A stretch of DNA of 64,000 nt from Terriglobales bacterium (GCA_025934735.1 JAICWP010000015.1:1-64000), one strand, 5' to 3'; positions 9,040-19,444 are shown, counted from the first letter of the stretch. Notes: generated by a model from the sequence alone, not told the origin. A program made the numbers and translations.

Positions 9040-9957
9040 TCAGTGCTCCACCTGAAACAGGTATCGCCCCTGGCGGGTGTTGCTCAGCGCTTCCACCACT
9101 TTCAAAAACGCCTGCGCCGCGTGGGAGAGCGTCGCGTGGCGGCGATAGACAATGCGCAGGCGCCGCTCGAAATTTATTTCGCTCACCGGCACTCGCACCA
9201 GGTCGCCGCGCGCAATCTCATCTTGCACCGTCAGCCCCGGCACCAGCGCCACCCCATTTCCCATGGCCACGAATTTCTTGATGCTTTCGATGGTGGGCAT
9301 TTCCACTTCCATGTGCAACGGCGTCTTGTGCCGAGCGAAAGCCTGCAGCACCTTGGCGCGGTACGGCGAAGGCACATTGTGGGCGACGAATGTCTCCGCC
9401 CCCAGTTGCCGGATGCTGACATTGGAAGCCGTGGCCAGCGGGTGCGTGGGTGGCACCACAAAGGCCAGTTCGTCGCGGTACACCACCAGCGAGCGCAGTT
9501 GCGGGTCTTCTGGCCGGAACGACACGGTGCCCAGTTCGGCGGCGTGCTCCTGCAACTGCTGCGGCACCTTGCTGGCCAGCGACCGCTGGATAGCGATGCG
9601 GATCATGGGATGTATCCGCCGGAACTCGTGCAGCACCTGTAGCAGGTAGAGCGAGGTGTACTCGTTGGCGGCAATGGTCAGCTTGCCCTTCTGCAGTTGC
9701 CGCAACTCGACCAGTGAGAGGCGTGCTTCATTGCGCAGGTTCAGCAACTCCTGGGCGTATTCGTGAAGCAATTTGCCCGAGTCCGTCAGGGTGCCATCGC
9801 GTGATGACCGGTCCAGCAGCAGCTCTCCAAGTTCCTCCTCCAGATTACGGATCATCTGACTCACCGCGGGCTGGGTGCGGTGCAGGCGCTTGGCCGCCCG
9901 GGAAAAACTCTTCTCCTCGGCCACCGCCAGGAAGGTTTCCAGCTGAAAAAGTTCCAT
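9040..9957 (-). CDS. LysR-type transcriptional regulator, divergent from leuABCD
   Basis: A 305-residue LTTR. The N-terminal winged helix (residues 1-60) contains FLAVAEEKSFSRAAKRL and the recognition helix TQPAVSQMIRNLE. The C-terminal part is a periplasmic-binding-like co-inducer domain (LTIAANEYTSLYLL; VAMGNGVALVPG). It is transcribed away from leuA, with 142 bases between starts holding a 15-base inverted repeat. LTTRs commonly control the divergently transcribed operon, so this protein probably controls leucine biosynthesis, perhaps sensing a pathway intermediate. The inducer is inference. It is not obviously LeuO, so no symbol is given. Confidence 0.88.
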   Translation of the reverse strand: MELFQLETFLAVAEEKSFSRAAKRLHRTQPAVSQMIRNLEEELGELLLDRSSRDGTLTDSGKLLHEYAQELLNLRNEARLSLVELRQLQKGKLTIAANEYTSLYLLQVLHEFRRIHPMIRIAIQRSLASKVPQQLQEHAAELGTVSFRPEDPQLRSLVVYRDELAFVVPPTHPLATASNVSIRQLGAETFVAHNVPSPYRAKVLQAFARHKTPLHMEVEMPTIESIKKFVAMGNGVALVPGLTVQDEIARGDLVRVPVSEINFERRLRIVYRRHATLSHAAQAFLKVVEALSNTRQGRYLFQVEH

Positions 9958-10006
9958 GCTCGCTCCATTACCCAGACTTACCGCGGCCAGCGTTTAGGGC
10001 GATAGT

Positions 10007-10052
10007 ATAAATCAGGCTTATGATAATGCAAAGAATTATAAGCTTGATTTAT
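10007..10052. promoter_or_regulatory. Large inverted repeat between lysR and leuA (probable LTTR operator)
   Basis: Left arm ATAAATCAGGCTTAT (10007-10021) and right arm ATAAGCTTGATTTAT (10038-10052) are complementary over 15 bases with one mismatch, separated by 16 bases. This AT-rich block stands out from the GC-rich surroundings and lies 48 bases before the leuA start. Size, symmetry and position suit a LysR tetramer binding site overlapping the promoters. Confidence 0.7.
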
Positions 10053-10099
10053 CGCTGATTTTCCTTTGAAATACCTGGGAATCCTGCGAGGAGGACGCA

Positions 10100-11305
<1,206 letters not shown>

Positions 11306-11309
11306 GATC

Positions 11310-11366
11310 CGTATCAGGGCACGTTTTCCGGCGTGCCGCACGCGACTGTTCAGAGACTCCGGCTTT
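11310..11366. repeat. Palindromic repeat (family A) in the leuA-leuB gap
   Basis: The string GTATCAGGGCACGT ... GTGCCGC, then AGACTCCGGCTTTAGCCGCTGTG, recurs as an inverted copy at about 36465-36563. It contains the imperfect palindrome CGGCTTTAGCCG. It lies immediately downstream of the leuA stop, inside the leucine operon. Confidence 0.6.
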
Positions 11367-11399
11367 AGCCGCTGTGTTCTGGCGGTCACCAATTTGCTT

Positions 11400-11456
11400 C
11401 AGCCCCGCAGGGGCGATATAGGAAAGCCCAGGACGAAAGTGCTGGGTAGACAGGCC
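11400..11456. repeat. Palindromic repeat (family B) before leuB
   Basis: AGCCCCGCAGGGGCGAT forms a 5-base-pair GCCCC/GGGGC hairpin with a three-base loop, followed by AAGCCCAGGACGAAAGTGCTGGGT, a second hairpin (CCCAG/CTGGG). The hairpins end just before the leuB start at 11459, leaving no clear ribosome site other than weak purines. Confidence 0.5.
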
Positions 11457-11458
11457 CA

Positions 11459-12565
11459 ATGAAACTCAGAATCACAGTTCTCCCTGGTGACGGCGTCGGC
11501 CCCGAGGTCACGGCTGAAGCCGTGCGCGTATTGCAAACTGTGGCCGAATTTGCCGGGCACGACTTCCAATTCCAGGAAAAGCGCTTTGGAGGCGCGGCTT
11601 ACCGCGCCAGCGGCAGCCCCCTCCCTCCCGACACGCTGGACGCCTGCCTGCAGAGCAACGCGGTGCTGCTGGGCGCCGTCGGCGGCCCCGATTTCGATGA
11701 ACTGCCGCGTCACCTGCGGCCCGAATCCGGCCTGCTGCAGTTGCGCATGGCTCTGGGTGGCTACGCGAACCTGCGCCCCGCCGTTTCCTACAAGTCGATT
11801 GCCGATTGTTCTCCGCTGCAACCTGCGGCCACCGAGGGGGCCGATATCCTGGTTGTCCGCGAATTGCTGGGCGGCCTCTACTTCAGCGAGGACCGCGGTT
11901 TTAGTGAAGAGGGCACCAGCGCCTTCAACACGATGCGCTACTCAGTTGAGGAGATCGAGCGTATTGCCCATGTGGGCTTCCGCGAGGCGCGCCGACGACG
12001 CCGTAAGCTTACTTCCGTCGATAAAGCCAACGTGCTGGAGGTTTCCCAGCTCTGGCGCAAGGTCGTAAGCCGCGTGGCCCGCGAGTATCCCGAGGTCAAA
12101 CTGGAGCACATGTACGTTGACTCCTGCGCCATGCACCTGGTGAACGATCCCCGGCGCTTCGACGTTATCCTGACAGAAAACCTGTTCGGCGACATTCTTT
12201 CTGACGAATCCGCCGTCATCACCGGCTCGCTGGGCATGCTGGCCTCCGGCACCATCGGCGGCACCGTGAACCTGTTTGAACCGGTGCATGGCTCGGCGCC
12301 TGACATTGCAGGGCGCGGCATCGCCAACCCGCTGGGCGCCATCGCTTCGGCAGCCATGCTGCTGCGCTATTCCGCAGGCCTGGAGCAGGAATCGCGGGAC
12401 GTGGAGTTTGCCATTCACTCGGTGCTGGAGGCCGGATATCGTACTGCCGACCTGGCCCGCGGGCGCTCTCGGATTGACCTGGTCTCGACCGTGCAAATGG
12501 GCATGCAGGTGGAGAAGGTGGTCTCCGACATTCTCGACAGCCGCCACGCCTACCACGCCGTGTAA
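11459..12565 (+). CDS. leuB: 3-isopropylmalate dehydrogenase
   Basis: A 368-residue NAD+-dependent beta-decarboxylating dehydrogenase of the usual length. The N-terminus [18 protein letters not shown] is the family start. [22 protein letters not shown] holds the substrate-binding arginines, and [16 protein letters not shown] follows. The metal site [21 protein letters not shown] and the cofactor loop [16 protein letters not shown] are intact. It oxidises and decarboxylates 3-isopropylmalate to 4-methyl-2-oxovalerate. Third gene of the leucine route by reaction, second by position; only 12 bases separate it from leuC. The preceding 153-base gap is filled with palindromic repeats, which may affect expression relative to leuA. 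Confidence 0.95.
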   Translation: MKLRITVLPGDGVGPEVTAEAVRVLQTVAEFAGHDFQFQEKRFGGAAYRASGSPLPPDTLDACLQSNAVLLGAVGGPDFDELPRHLRPESGLLQLRMALGGYANLRPAVSYKSIADCSPLQPAATEGADILVVRELLGGLYFSEDRGFSEEGTSAFNTMRYSVEEIERIAHVGFREARRRRRKLTSVDKANVLEVSQLWRKVVSRVAREYPEVKLEHMYVDSCAMHLVNDPRRFDVILTENLFGDILSDESAVITGSLGMLASGTIGGTVNLFEPVHGSAPDIAGRGIANPLGAIASAAMLLRYSAGLEQESRDVEFAIHSVLEAGYRTADLARGRSRIDLVSTVQMGMQVEKVVSDILDSRHAYHAV

Positions 12566-12577
12566 GCTGGAGGAAAG

Positions 12578-13996
12578 ATGAGCCGGCCGCGCACTCTGTT
12601 CGAAAAAATCTGGGACGACCACGTCGTCTGCCAACCTGCCGGCGAGCCCGCCCTGCTCTACATTGACCTTCACCTGGTGCATGAAGTGACCTCGCCGCAA
12701 GCGTTCGAGGGACTGCGCCTTGCAGGTCGCCGCGTGCGCCGCCCCGACCTCACTTTCGCCACCGTGGACCACAATGTGCCCACCCTGGCGGCGGAACGGA
12801 GCATCATCCGCGATCCCATTGCCGCCCAGCAGGTGAATGCACTGCGCCGCAATTGCCGCGATTTTGGCGTGCCCCTCTTCGACATTGATTCCGCCGAGCA
12901 GGGCATTGTGCACGTGATCGGCCCGGAACTGGGCCTGACACGCCCGGGGATCACGCTCGTTTGCGGCGACAGCCACACCAGCACCCACGGAGCATTCGGA
13001 GCCCTGGCCTTTGGAATCGGCACTTCCGAAGTCGAGCACGTACTGGCCACGCAGTGCTTGCGCCAGCAGCGGCCGAAAACGCTGCAAGTCCTGGTGCGCG
13101 GTTCCCTCCCCAATGGGGTGACGGCGAAAGACTTGGCGCTCGGAATTATTGGGAGCATCTCAACCGATGGCGCCACTGGGCACGTCATCGAATACGCGGG
13201 GGAAGCGGTGCGCGCGCTCAGCATGGAAGGCCGCATGACGCTCTGCAATATGAGCATCGAAGCCGGCGCCCGCGCCGGCATGGTGGCGCCCGACGAAACC
13301 ACCTTCGCCTATCTGCGCGGCCGCCGCTTTGCGCCCAAGGGCGCGGCCTGGAACGAAGCGGTGGCCTGTTGGAAGACTCTGCCCAGCGATCCCGGAGCGC
13401 AGTTCGACCGCGTGGTGGAAATTGATGCCGCCGCACTGGCGCCTGCCGTCACCTGGGGCACTAGCCCCGGCATGGTCATCTCGGTTACAGAGCGTGTTCC
13501 CGATCCGCAACGCTTCCCTTCCGAAGTTGAACGCAGTGCAGCCCTTCGTGCGCTGGAGTACATGGGCTTGCGCCCGGGGACGCCTATCCAGGAAGTCCCC
13601 GTCAACCGCGTGTTCATCGGCTCCTGCACCAACGCTCGCCTGGAGGACCTGCGGGCGGCGGCGCGCGTCGCCAAAGGTCATAAAGTGAGTTCCAAGGTCA
13701 TTGCCATGGTGGTGCCCGGCTCCCACGCCGTGAAGCAGGCGGCCGAACAGGAAAAACTCGACCAGGTGTTTCGCGAGGCCGGCTTCGAGTGGCGCGAGTC
13801 CGGTTGCTCCATGTGCCTGGGTATGAATCCCGATATCCTGCAACCACTTGAGCGCTGTGCTTCCACCAGCAACCGCAACTTTGAAGGCCGCCAGGGCACG
13901 CGGGGGCGCACCCACCTGGTCAGTCCTGCCATGGCGGCCGCAGCTGCTATTGCCGGGCACTTCGTGGATATAAGAAGCTGGGAGTACCGCGATTAA
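12578..13996 (+). CDS. leuC: 3-isopropylmalate dehydratase large subunit
   Basis: A 472-residue aconitase-superfamily protein. Ligands of the [4Fe-4S] cluster are C350 ([11 protein letters not shown]), C410 and C413 ([12 protein letters not shown]). The N-terminus [17 protein letters not shown] and DHNVPT segment are typical of LeuC, as is [30 protein letters not shown], quoted here only by position (about residues 129-157). With LeuD it isomerises 2-isopropylmalate to 3-isopropylmalate. GGAGGAAAG precedes the ATG by a short spacing. It is one base away from leuD, so the subunits are translationally linked. No missing residue seen. Confidence 0.95.
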   Translation: MSRPRTLFEKIWDDHVVCQPAGEPALLYIDLHLVHEVTSPQAFEGLRLAGRRVRRPDLTFATVDHNVPTLAAERSIIRDPIAAQQVNALRRNCRDFGVPLFDIDSAEQGIVHVIGPELGLTRPGITLVCGDSHTSTHGAFGALAFGIGTSEVEHVLATQCLRQQRPKTLQVLVRGSLPNGVTAKDLALGIIGSISTDGATGHVIEYAGEAVRALSMEGRMTLCNMSIEAGARAGMVAPDETTFAYLRGRRFAPKGAAWNEAVACWKTLPSDPGAQFDRVVEIDAAALAPAVTWGTSPGMVISVTERVPDPQRFPSEVERSAALRALEYMGLRPGTPIQEVPVNRVFIGSCTNARLEDLRAAARVAKGHKVSSKVIAMVVPGSHAVKQAAEQEKLDQVFREAGFEWRESGCSMCLGMNPDILQPLERCASTSNRNFEGRQGTRGRTHLVSPAMAAAAAIAGHFVDIRSWEYRD

Positions 13997-13997
13997 T

Positions 13998-14609
13998 ATG
14001 CAGGCTTTTCAACTACATACGGGAAGAGTGGCGCCGCTGAATCGGGCCAACGTGGATACCGACCAGATTATCCCCAAGCAGTTCCTGAAACGCATCGAGC
14101 GCAGCGGCTACGGTCAGTTCCTCTTTTATGACTGGCGCTATCTTGCTGATGGCAAGCCGGATCCGTCATTCATCCTGAATCATCCGCGCTATGCCGGGGC
14201 GAGCGTTCTGGTGGCGGGAAGGAATTTTGGTTGCGGTTCTTCGCGGGAACATGCCCCCTGGGCGCTGCAGGATTATGGATTTCGGGCAATAATTGCCCCC
14301 TCTTTTGCCGATATTTTTGCCACCAATTGCACAAAAAACGGGCTGCTGCCGGTTGTGCTCAGCGACCCGGAAGTGGCAAAACTGCTGCTGAACGCTTCGC
14401 AATTTGAAGGTTATTTCGTCACCGTTGACCTGGAAAAGCGGGAAGTTCGGGATCAATCCGGCTTTCTGGCGCACTTTGAAATTGATGATTTCAAGCGCAA
14501 GTTTCTGCTGGAAGGTCTGGACGACATTGGACTTACACTGCAACACGAGCCGGATATCACGGCCTATGAGCGAGGACGCAAAACCTTCGCAACTCCGGCG
14601 AGCACTTAA
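13998..14609 (+). CDS. leuD: 3-isopropylmalate dehydratase small subunit
   Basis: A 203-residue swivelling-domain subunit of normal length. Landmarks are [16 protein letters not shown] (residues 19-34), [17 protein letters not shown] with the substrate-binding serine/arginine loop, and [21 protein letters not shown]. It pairs with LeuC to complete isopropylmalate isomerase. The start follows the leuC stop by a single base; ribosome reinitiation is likely. The gene ends the leucine operon and converges with a DUF72 gene 15 bases away; no hairpin plus T tract is visible in that short gap. Confidence 0.95.
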   Translation: MQAFQLHTGRVAPLNRANVDTDQIIPKQFLKRIERSGYGQFLFYDWRYLADGKPDPSFILNHPRYAGASVLVAGRNFGCGSSREHAPWALQDYGFRAIIAPSFADIFATNCTKNGLLPVVLSDPEVAKLLLNASQFEGYFVTVDLEKREVRDQSGFLAHFEIDDFKRKFLLEGLDDIGLTLQHEPDITAYERGRKTFATPAST

Positions 14610-14624
14610 CCAAAATCCACCTAC

Positions 14625-15539
14625 TCAGGCAGCTGTAATCGCCGTTGCCGCCTTTTGCAATTCAGGGTAGCGCTTGAGCAGCAGTTCGGGAACCCGCACC
14701 GGGCGCCCCGTGATCAAGTGCTTCATCTGGATGGCGTTGACCACGGCCTTGCCCTGGAAGTGGTTGTTGGCGACCACGTAAGTGACCTGCGACTGGCGGG
14801 CAATGTTCTCAACTTTCCCCTTCCAACTTGCCAGTTCGGTTTCGCTGTACAGGTAGTTATAGCGGTCGTTGCGGTTGTCGCAATCGAACCACTGGTCGTA
14901 GTTCCGGCCGTGCAGGCGCACGTAGCCGATTTCGGAGGTGACGTGCTGCGTGGGCGCCAGCGATTGCCCGAGCACGGGCTGGTCAATGTTGCAGAAGGCG
15001 ACATTCTTCTGGGTGAAGTAGCGCAGGGTTTCTTCTCGGTTCCAGCTGGAGTGACGGACTTCGACCACGCGCGGGTACTCGATAAACTGGCGCAACAGCC
15101 ATTCCAGGTATTCGCGATTCTCGTCCGTGTTCTTAAACGAAACCGGAAACTGGATGAGCAATGCGCCCAGGCGGTGTTCCGAGGCTAGGGCCTCCAGGCC
15201 TTCCTTGGCCTGCACCTCATCTTCGTCGGTGGGTTTGATGGTTGAGGCCGAGGTGCCTTCGATTATGGCCACAGGTGAGTGAGTAAACGAGCGGTGCAAC
15301 TTGGCGGTGAAAACAAAATTGGGATTCGACGCTTCCACTTTCTTGCACCAGAGCTTGGCCAGTTCCGGTTTGATGTGGCCGTAGAACGAAGTATTGATTT
15401 CGATCACGTCAACGAACTGGGGCAGGTAGTCGAGCGGATGCAGCTTGCGCAGGCGCACTTCCGGTGGATAGACAATGCTCTCCCAGTCCTTGTAGGACCA
15501 GCCCGCAGTGCCGAAACGGATGTTGTCGCTGTTCTCCAC
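14625..15539 (-). CDS. DUF72 family protein
   Basis: A 304-residue TIM-barrel-like DUF72 protein. Family markers are FGTAGWSYKDWESIVYPP at the N-terminus, FVDVIEINTSFYGH, RHSSWNREETLRYF and YVRLHGRNYDQWF, with VVANNHFQGKAVVNA near the C-terminus. DUF72 has no firmly established reaction; fold and conserved acidic and aromatic residues suggest a nucleic-acid or sugar-phosphate enzyme, which I leave open. It is monocistronic and convergent with leuD. The start ATG at 15539 gives the full N-terminal strand. A 331-base non-coding stretch with a CRP-like palindrome lies upstream. Confidence 0.88.
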   Translation of the reverse strand: MENSDNIRFGTAGWSYKDWESIVYPPEVRLRKLHPLDYLPQFVDVIEINTSFYGHIKPELAKLWCKKVEASNPNFVFTAKLHRSFTHSPVAIIEGTSASTIKPTDEDEVQAKEGLEALASEHRLGALLIQFPVSFKNTDENREYLEWLLRQFIEYPRVVEVRHSSWNREETLRYFTQKNVAFCNIDQPVLGQSLAPTQHVTSEIGYVRLHGRNYDQWFDCDNRNDRYNYLYSETELASWKGKVENIARQSQVTYVVANNHFQGKAVVNAIQMKHLITGRPVRVPELLLKRYPELQKAATAITAA

Positions 15540-15870
15540 TCGATGCTATGGGACGCTGCGCAAGAACTCCGCGCACAGCGCTGAAAATGAAGCTTCTGGC
15601 TTGCAGATTAGCACACGCGCTTCGGTCCTCCCAACCAGCGTCTGCTCCCCATCGGGCTCAGTATGCACACGGCACGAAAATGCAGAACCAAGCCAGATTT
15701 GGCAGCTCGAGGTTCACGAGGCCATAAGCGGTTCCTCTCCGGGCCAATGTGGGCATCCCAGCACCCGACCGGCAGCTTTGTGATGGCCATCACACAACCC
15801 TGTGACCACAGCCATGGCCCGCGCAAGCACATCGCCTCTATCCTGATGCTCAGATCGTGGGAGGGCAGCA
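15540..15870. other. Intergenic region with a CRP/FNR-like palindrome
   Basis: This 331-base stretch between the divergent DUF72 gene and a small ORF shows no credible coding sequence. Its only clear structure is the 16-base perfect palindrome at 15779-15794, listed separately. Short open frames across it have no family resemblance. Confidence 0.5.
15779..15794. promoter_or_regulatory. CRP/FNR-family-like operator
   Basis: TGTGATGGCCATCACA is a perfect 16-base palindrome matching the TGTGA-N6-TCACA pattern recognised by CRP-type regulators. It sits 77 bases upstream of the small ORF at 15871 and 240 bases upstream of the divergent DUF72 start. That a CRP homologue exists in this genome is assumed, not shown. 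Confidence 0.55.
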
Positions 15871-16125
15871 ATGGCGGAACTGAAGAAGTGCTGGCGTCAA
15901 AAAGTGGTGGCGGAGATGACGGCGGCGCACCTGCAGCAGTTCGCTCGCGAAATGGGCACGTCGCTCAGCACGCCCGATGCGCTCGTATTCCTCAATGAGC
16001 ACGGCCGGGCCTACGAAATGTGGAAGCTGATGATGAAGGCCGGCGAAGAATACATCAAAAACAAGCTGCAGGAATCGCATCGGATGGCGGTTCGCACTGC
16101 TACCCAAGTGCAGGCTTCACGCTAA
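15871..16125 (+). CDS. Small hypothetical protein
   Basis: An 84-residue, mostly helical, charged protein beginning MAELKKCWRQKVVAEMTAAHL and ending in an Ala/Gln-rich tail. I do not recognise a family. Support for coding comes from a good ribosome site (GGGAGG six bases before the ATG), a compact amphipathic composition without low-complexity junk, and a palindromic operator upstream. No membrane segment or signal peptide is seen. A repeat of family B follows its stop codon. Could be a small regulatory or adaptor protein; function unknown. Confidence 0.5.
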   Translation: MAELKKCWRQKVVAEMTAAHLQQFAREMGTSLSTPDALVFLNEHGRAYEMWKLMMKAGEEYIKNKLQESHRMAVRTATQVQASR

Positions 16126-16138
16126 ATTCATTTCCTTC

Positions 16139-16196
16139 GCCCCGCTGGGGCTCACCTTCATGGCACCTTGGGTTGCTGGGCTTACGCCCGGGGCTA
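16139..16196. repeat. Dispersed intergenic repeat copy (family B)
   Basis: TCGCCCCGCTGGGGCTCAC (hairpin GCCCC/GGGGC) followed by CTGGGCTTACGCCCGGGGCTAC and ATTCT. It is nearly the same arrangement as at 3950-4004. It lies between the small ORF and the convergent CAP-domain gene. Confidence 0.55.
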
Positions 16197-16312
16197 CATT
16201 CTCAGGCCACTCCGGCCCAGCGCCTCGTAAAACAGGCGGCAAAGCGCATAGCGAAAAGAATTTTCGATCCACCCTGGACGGCGAGGGGTCGCGTTCCCAC
16301 CCAATCGATGAC

Positions 16313-17119
16313 TTAATAAGTCACCAGAACGACCCAGTAGGCGCCGGCGGGATACTTGCGGGTGCGAGCGAAGCAGGCGCCGACAGTAAAGGCCTGCGCG
16401 TTGCGTCGCTTGGCGAGGTCCGCGGCTTGGGGAGGAAGCACCTGCGGCTCGGTGGAGGTGAATGTGGCAGCTTCCCGAACCCCGGGAAGGCGCAGAGCGA
16501 GGCGGGGATCGAGCTTATCGTGATGCGCCATGGTGCAGGCATCATGCCGGAGTAACGGAACAAGACGCCGGCTGAGGCTGGGCAATCCGGCGCGGCCGCG
16601 CATCTCGGAAATACGTCCGGCCACGATTTCTTCCACCCCGGAAGCGGAATACTCGGCGAAAGTGCGGGCAAAATCCTCCGTCACCCAGATAGTGCCTCCG
16701 CGCTCCACCATCCCGATGCCCACTGCGTTGTAGTCGGGATTGAGAATGTTGGCGCGATGCGGAGGGGAATGCATGAATCCCTGGTGGGCGCCTTCGGCGG
16801 TCTGGTTGAAGCCAACATTTTCGCCGTCGGTGTCAAAATGCAAACCCGTCATGGCCAGGCGCTCGCGCATCACGGGTTCGTCACGAAGCTGGTGGGAGAG
16901 TTTCTGGCGTGAAGCCATGAGCTGGGAATGAGCGCGCGCGGCCTGCTGCAACTGGGCGTTGCTTTCCAGCGCGGGCAGTCCCTGCTGGGTGCGGGCCTGA
17001 TTCAGGAGCTGGAAAATTTTCTGCTCAGCGGCCTGGTCGTAGCGGCCGGCAGCGAAGAGGCCGCCGGCGGTGCTGAGGAAAACCCCTACTCCGCAGAGGA
17101 AAACGAGCAAGTTCTTCAT
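16313..17119 (-). CDS. CAP (SCP/PR-1) domain protein, secreted
   Basis: A 268-residue protein with a signal peptide (MKNLLVFLCGVGVFLSTAGGLFAAG, about residues 1-25). A CAP domain follows: LLNQARTQQGLPALESN, ARAHSQLMA, GENVGFNQTAEGAHQGFMHS, then the signature HSPPHRANILNPDYNAVGIG and WVTEDFA. Both histidines of the CAP cavity appear present (AHSQ and PPHR). The C-terminal 110 residues are an extension without a recognisable domain. CAP proteins are extracytoplasmic; in bacteria their roles are poorly known (lipid binding or proteolysis proposed). The gene diverges from rmuC with 86 bases between starts. Confidence 0.87.
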   Translation of the reverse strand: MKNLLVFLCGVGVFLSTAGGLFAAGRYDQAAEQKIFQLLNQARTQQGLPALESNAQLQQAARAHSQLMASRQKLSHQLRDEPVMRERLAMTGLHFDTDGENVGFNQTAEGAHQGFMHSPPHRANILNPDYNAVGIGMVERGGTIWVTEDFARTFAEYSASGVEEIVAGRISEMRGRAGLPSLSRRLVPLLRHDACTMAHHDKLDPRLALRLPGVREAATFTSTEPQVLPPQAADLAKRRNAQAFTVGACFARTRKYPAGAYWVVLVTY

Positions 17120-17205
17120 AGGTAGTCAGATACAAGCCACACTTTTCCCTTTTCTTCGCCTCACGTTCAATACTACAATCCTGCCATACTCGCTGGAGGA
17201 ATGGT

Positions 17206-18615
17206 ATGGGCTCGGTGGTACTGACGGCAATGGTTTTTGCGCTGCTGGGAGGCGCCGTGGCTTGGCTGCTGGCGCGTTCGCAGGCCCCGGCACTGCGGCA
17301 GAGGCTGCACGACGTGGAGCAGCAGTTCGCCGAGAGCAGCGGCGAGCTTAAGGCGCAAACCGCTGCCAATACCGAATTGCGGCAGCGGGTTGCACAGCTG
17401 GAGTCAGATGTGAAGCACACGCACGAAAACGCCGAGGAAAAGCTGCGCCTGCTGGGCCAAGCCAAGGATGAACTGAGCAATGCTTTCAAGGCGCTTTCGG
17501 CGGAGGCGCTGAAATCGAACAACGAATCCTTCCTGCAGCTGGCGCGAGAGAGCTTGCAGAAGTTTCAGGCGGGCGCCCAGGGAGACCTGGAGAAACGCGA
17601 GCAGGCGGTGGCGGAGCTGGTCTCGCCCATCAAAGACACGCTGGAGAAGTTTGACGCCCACATACGGCAAGTGGAGAAGGAACGGGGCACGGCTTACGGC
17701 CAGCTGAGCGAGCAGGTAACGTCGTTACGCGAGACCCAGGAGAGCCTGCGCGACCAGACAGGCAAGCTGGTGCAGGCGCTGCGCGCGCCCTCCGTGCGCG
17801 GGCGCTGGGGCGAAATCCAGCTGCGACGCGTCGTGGAGATCGCTGGCATGCTGCCCTACTGCGATTTCGAAGAACAAGCCACCGTCAACACGCCGGAAGG
17901 GCGGCTGCGCCCAGACCTGGTTGTGAAGCTGCCGGGAGGCAAGAACCTTGTAGTGGACGCCAAGACACCGCTGGCGGCTTATCTGGATGCCGTGGAGGCG
18001 CAGGATGAGGACGTGCGGCGCGCCAAGCTGGCCGACCACGCGCGGCAGGTGCGCGACCACATGGTCAAGCTGGGGTCGAAAGCGTACTGGGAACAGTTCG
18101 AGCACACGCCCGAGTTCGTGGTCATGTTTCTGCCTGGCGAAACGTTTTTCAGCGCCGCCCTGGAGCAGGATCCGTCGTTGATTGAATCCGGAGTTTACGA
18201 AAAGGTGATTCCGGCGTCTCCGACCACGCTGATCGCACTGCTCAAGGCGGTAGCTTACGGCTGGGGACAGGAACGGATCGCGCGCAGCGCGCAGCAGATC
18301 AGCGCGCTGGGCAAGGAACTGCACGAGCGCGTGCGCAGCCTGGCACGGCATTTCGAAGATGCCGGCAAGGGCCTGGACAAGGCAGTGGAGTGCTATAACA
18401 AGGCGATCGGATCGCTGGAAGGACGGGTGCTGGTCTCTGCGCGCAAGCTGAACGAACTGACCGCGTCGGCAGCGGCGGAAATTCCCGAACTGGAGCCGAT
18501 CGAGACCACGGCGCGAACCCTGCAAATAGAATTTGAGGAAGAAGAAACGCTGGCGCAGGCCAAGGCAGCGGAGGCTGGTTCTAACGGCAACCTGGTGGGC
18601 AGCAAACGTACCTGA
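17206..18615 (+). CDS. rmuC: DNA recombination protein RmuC
   Basis: A 469-residue RmuC homologue. Residues 1-22 form a membrane anchor (LTAMVFALLGGAVAWLLA), residues 25-200 are long coiled coil, and the conserved nuclease-like domain follows: SVRGRWGEIQLRRVVEIAGM, DLVVKLPGGKNLVVDAKTPLAAYLDA and VVMFLPGETFFSAAL with the VDAK acid/lysine pair expected for a PD-(D/E)XK-like fold. RmuC limits inversion at short inverted repeats in E. coli, relevant in a chromosome with many palindromic elements. CTGGAGGAATGGT before ATG 17206 gives the ribosome site. Length is typical. Confidence 0.92.
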   Translation: MGSVVLTAMVFALLGGAVAWLLARSQAPALRQRLHDVEQQFAESSGELKAQTAANTELRQRVAQLESDVKHTHENAEEKLRLLGQAKDELSNAFKALSAEALKSNNESFLQLARESLQKFQAGAQGDLEKREQAVAELVSPIKDTLEKFDAHIRQVEKERGTAYGQLSEQVTSLRETQESLRDQTGKLVQALRAPSVRGRWGEIQLRRVVEIAGMLPYCDFEEQATVNTPEGRLRPDLVVKLPGGKNLVVDAKTPLAAYLDAVEAQDEDVRRAKLADHARQVRDHMVKLGSKAYWEQFEHTPEFVVMFLPGETFFSAALEQDPSLIESGVYEKVIPASPTTLIALLKAVAYGWGQERIARSAQQISALGKELHERVRSLARHFEDAGKGLDKAVECYNKAIGSLEGRVLVSARKLNELTASAAAEIPELEPIETTARTLQIEFEEEETLAQAKAAEAGSNGNLVGSKRT

Positions 18616-18691
18616 AGCGCGCAAACGTGCTGCGTGTTGGCTAGTTCCTACTCCGCGCCGGTAGTGCTCGCAGCCTGATATGGTATCTGCG

Positions 18692-19444
18692 CTAGATAAA
18701 GTCGGGCGCTAGTTTCAGTCTCCGGGATTTCGAGTGGAGACGACGTAGAGCACGGTCGAGAGCACACTTTTCTTCAACCCGAAGAGCGCGTGAGCTGCCC
18801 TTGGGGAGTTCGCCCAGCGCAAGCGGACCGATGGCCACGCGCACCAGGCGCAGGACTTGCACGTCCAGCGCCGCGAGCAGGCGGCGGATGTGGCGGTTCT
18901 TGCCTTCCTCCAGAACTATCTCCAGCCAGGCATTGCGCTGGCCGGTGCGAAGTACAGCGGCCTGCTTCACGCGGAGCAGGTCGCCATCCGTGGTCACTCC
19001 CTTCTCCATGGCTCGCAGCAAGTGCGCGTCGGGAAGCGCGCCAATCTGCACGTGGTAAGTCTTGTCGAGGTGAGTTTCCGGTGCAAGAATGCGCGCCGCC
19101 CATTCGGAATCGTTGGTCAATAGAAGGAGGCCCTCGCTGGCTTTGTCGAGGCGCCCCACCGGCGCGAGCCAGGGCAGGCCGGCGGGAAGGCAGTCGTAAA
19201 CCGTGCGGCGGCCTTCTTCGTCGGCAGCGGTGGTGACCACGCCGCGAGGCTTATTGAGCATGAGGTAGAGGTGAGCGGAAGCAGCCAGAGACTGTCCGTC
19301 AACTAGAATTCGGTCTCCTTCCAGGTTGACCGGCGTTTCCGGATTGCGGCGCACAACGCCGTTCAGCGTGACCCGGCCGGCACGAATCAGCGCGAACGCT
19401 TGCGAACGCGAGCAATAGCCCAGTTTGGAGAGGGCGCGAGCCAT
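18692..19444 (-). CDS. Pseudouridine synthase, RsuA/RluB/E/F family
   Basis: From ATG 19444 the protein has 250 residues. An S4 RNA-binding domain leads (ARALSKLGYCSRSQAFALIRAGRV), then the catalytic domain with KPRGVVTT, the active-site aspartate in PVGRLDKASEGLLLLTND, and EGKNRHIRRLLAALD. The enzyme isomerises uridine in 23S or 16S rRNA. The frame stays open 74 codons further upstream to 19666, but that part overlaps HpnB and contains a palindromic repeat rather than protein-like sequence, so I place the start at 19444; GTG 19477 is the alternative. Which rRNA site it modifies cannot be read. Confidence 0.88.
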   Translation of the reverse strand: MARALSKLGYCSRSQAFALIRAGRVTLNGVVRRNPETPVNLEGDRILVDGQSLAASAHLYLMLNKPRGVVTTAADEEGRRTVYDCLPAGLPWLAPVGRLDKASEGLLLLTNDSEWAARILAPETHLDKTYHVQIGALPDAHLLRAMEKGVTTDGDLLRVKQAAVLRTGQRNAWLEIVLEEGKNRHIRRLLAALDVQVLRLVRVAIGPLALGELPKGSSRALRVEEKCALDRALRRLHSKSRRLKLAPDFI

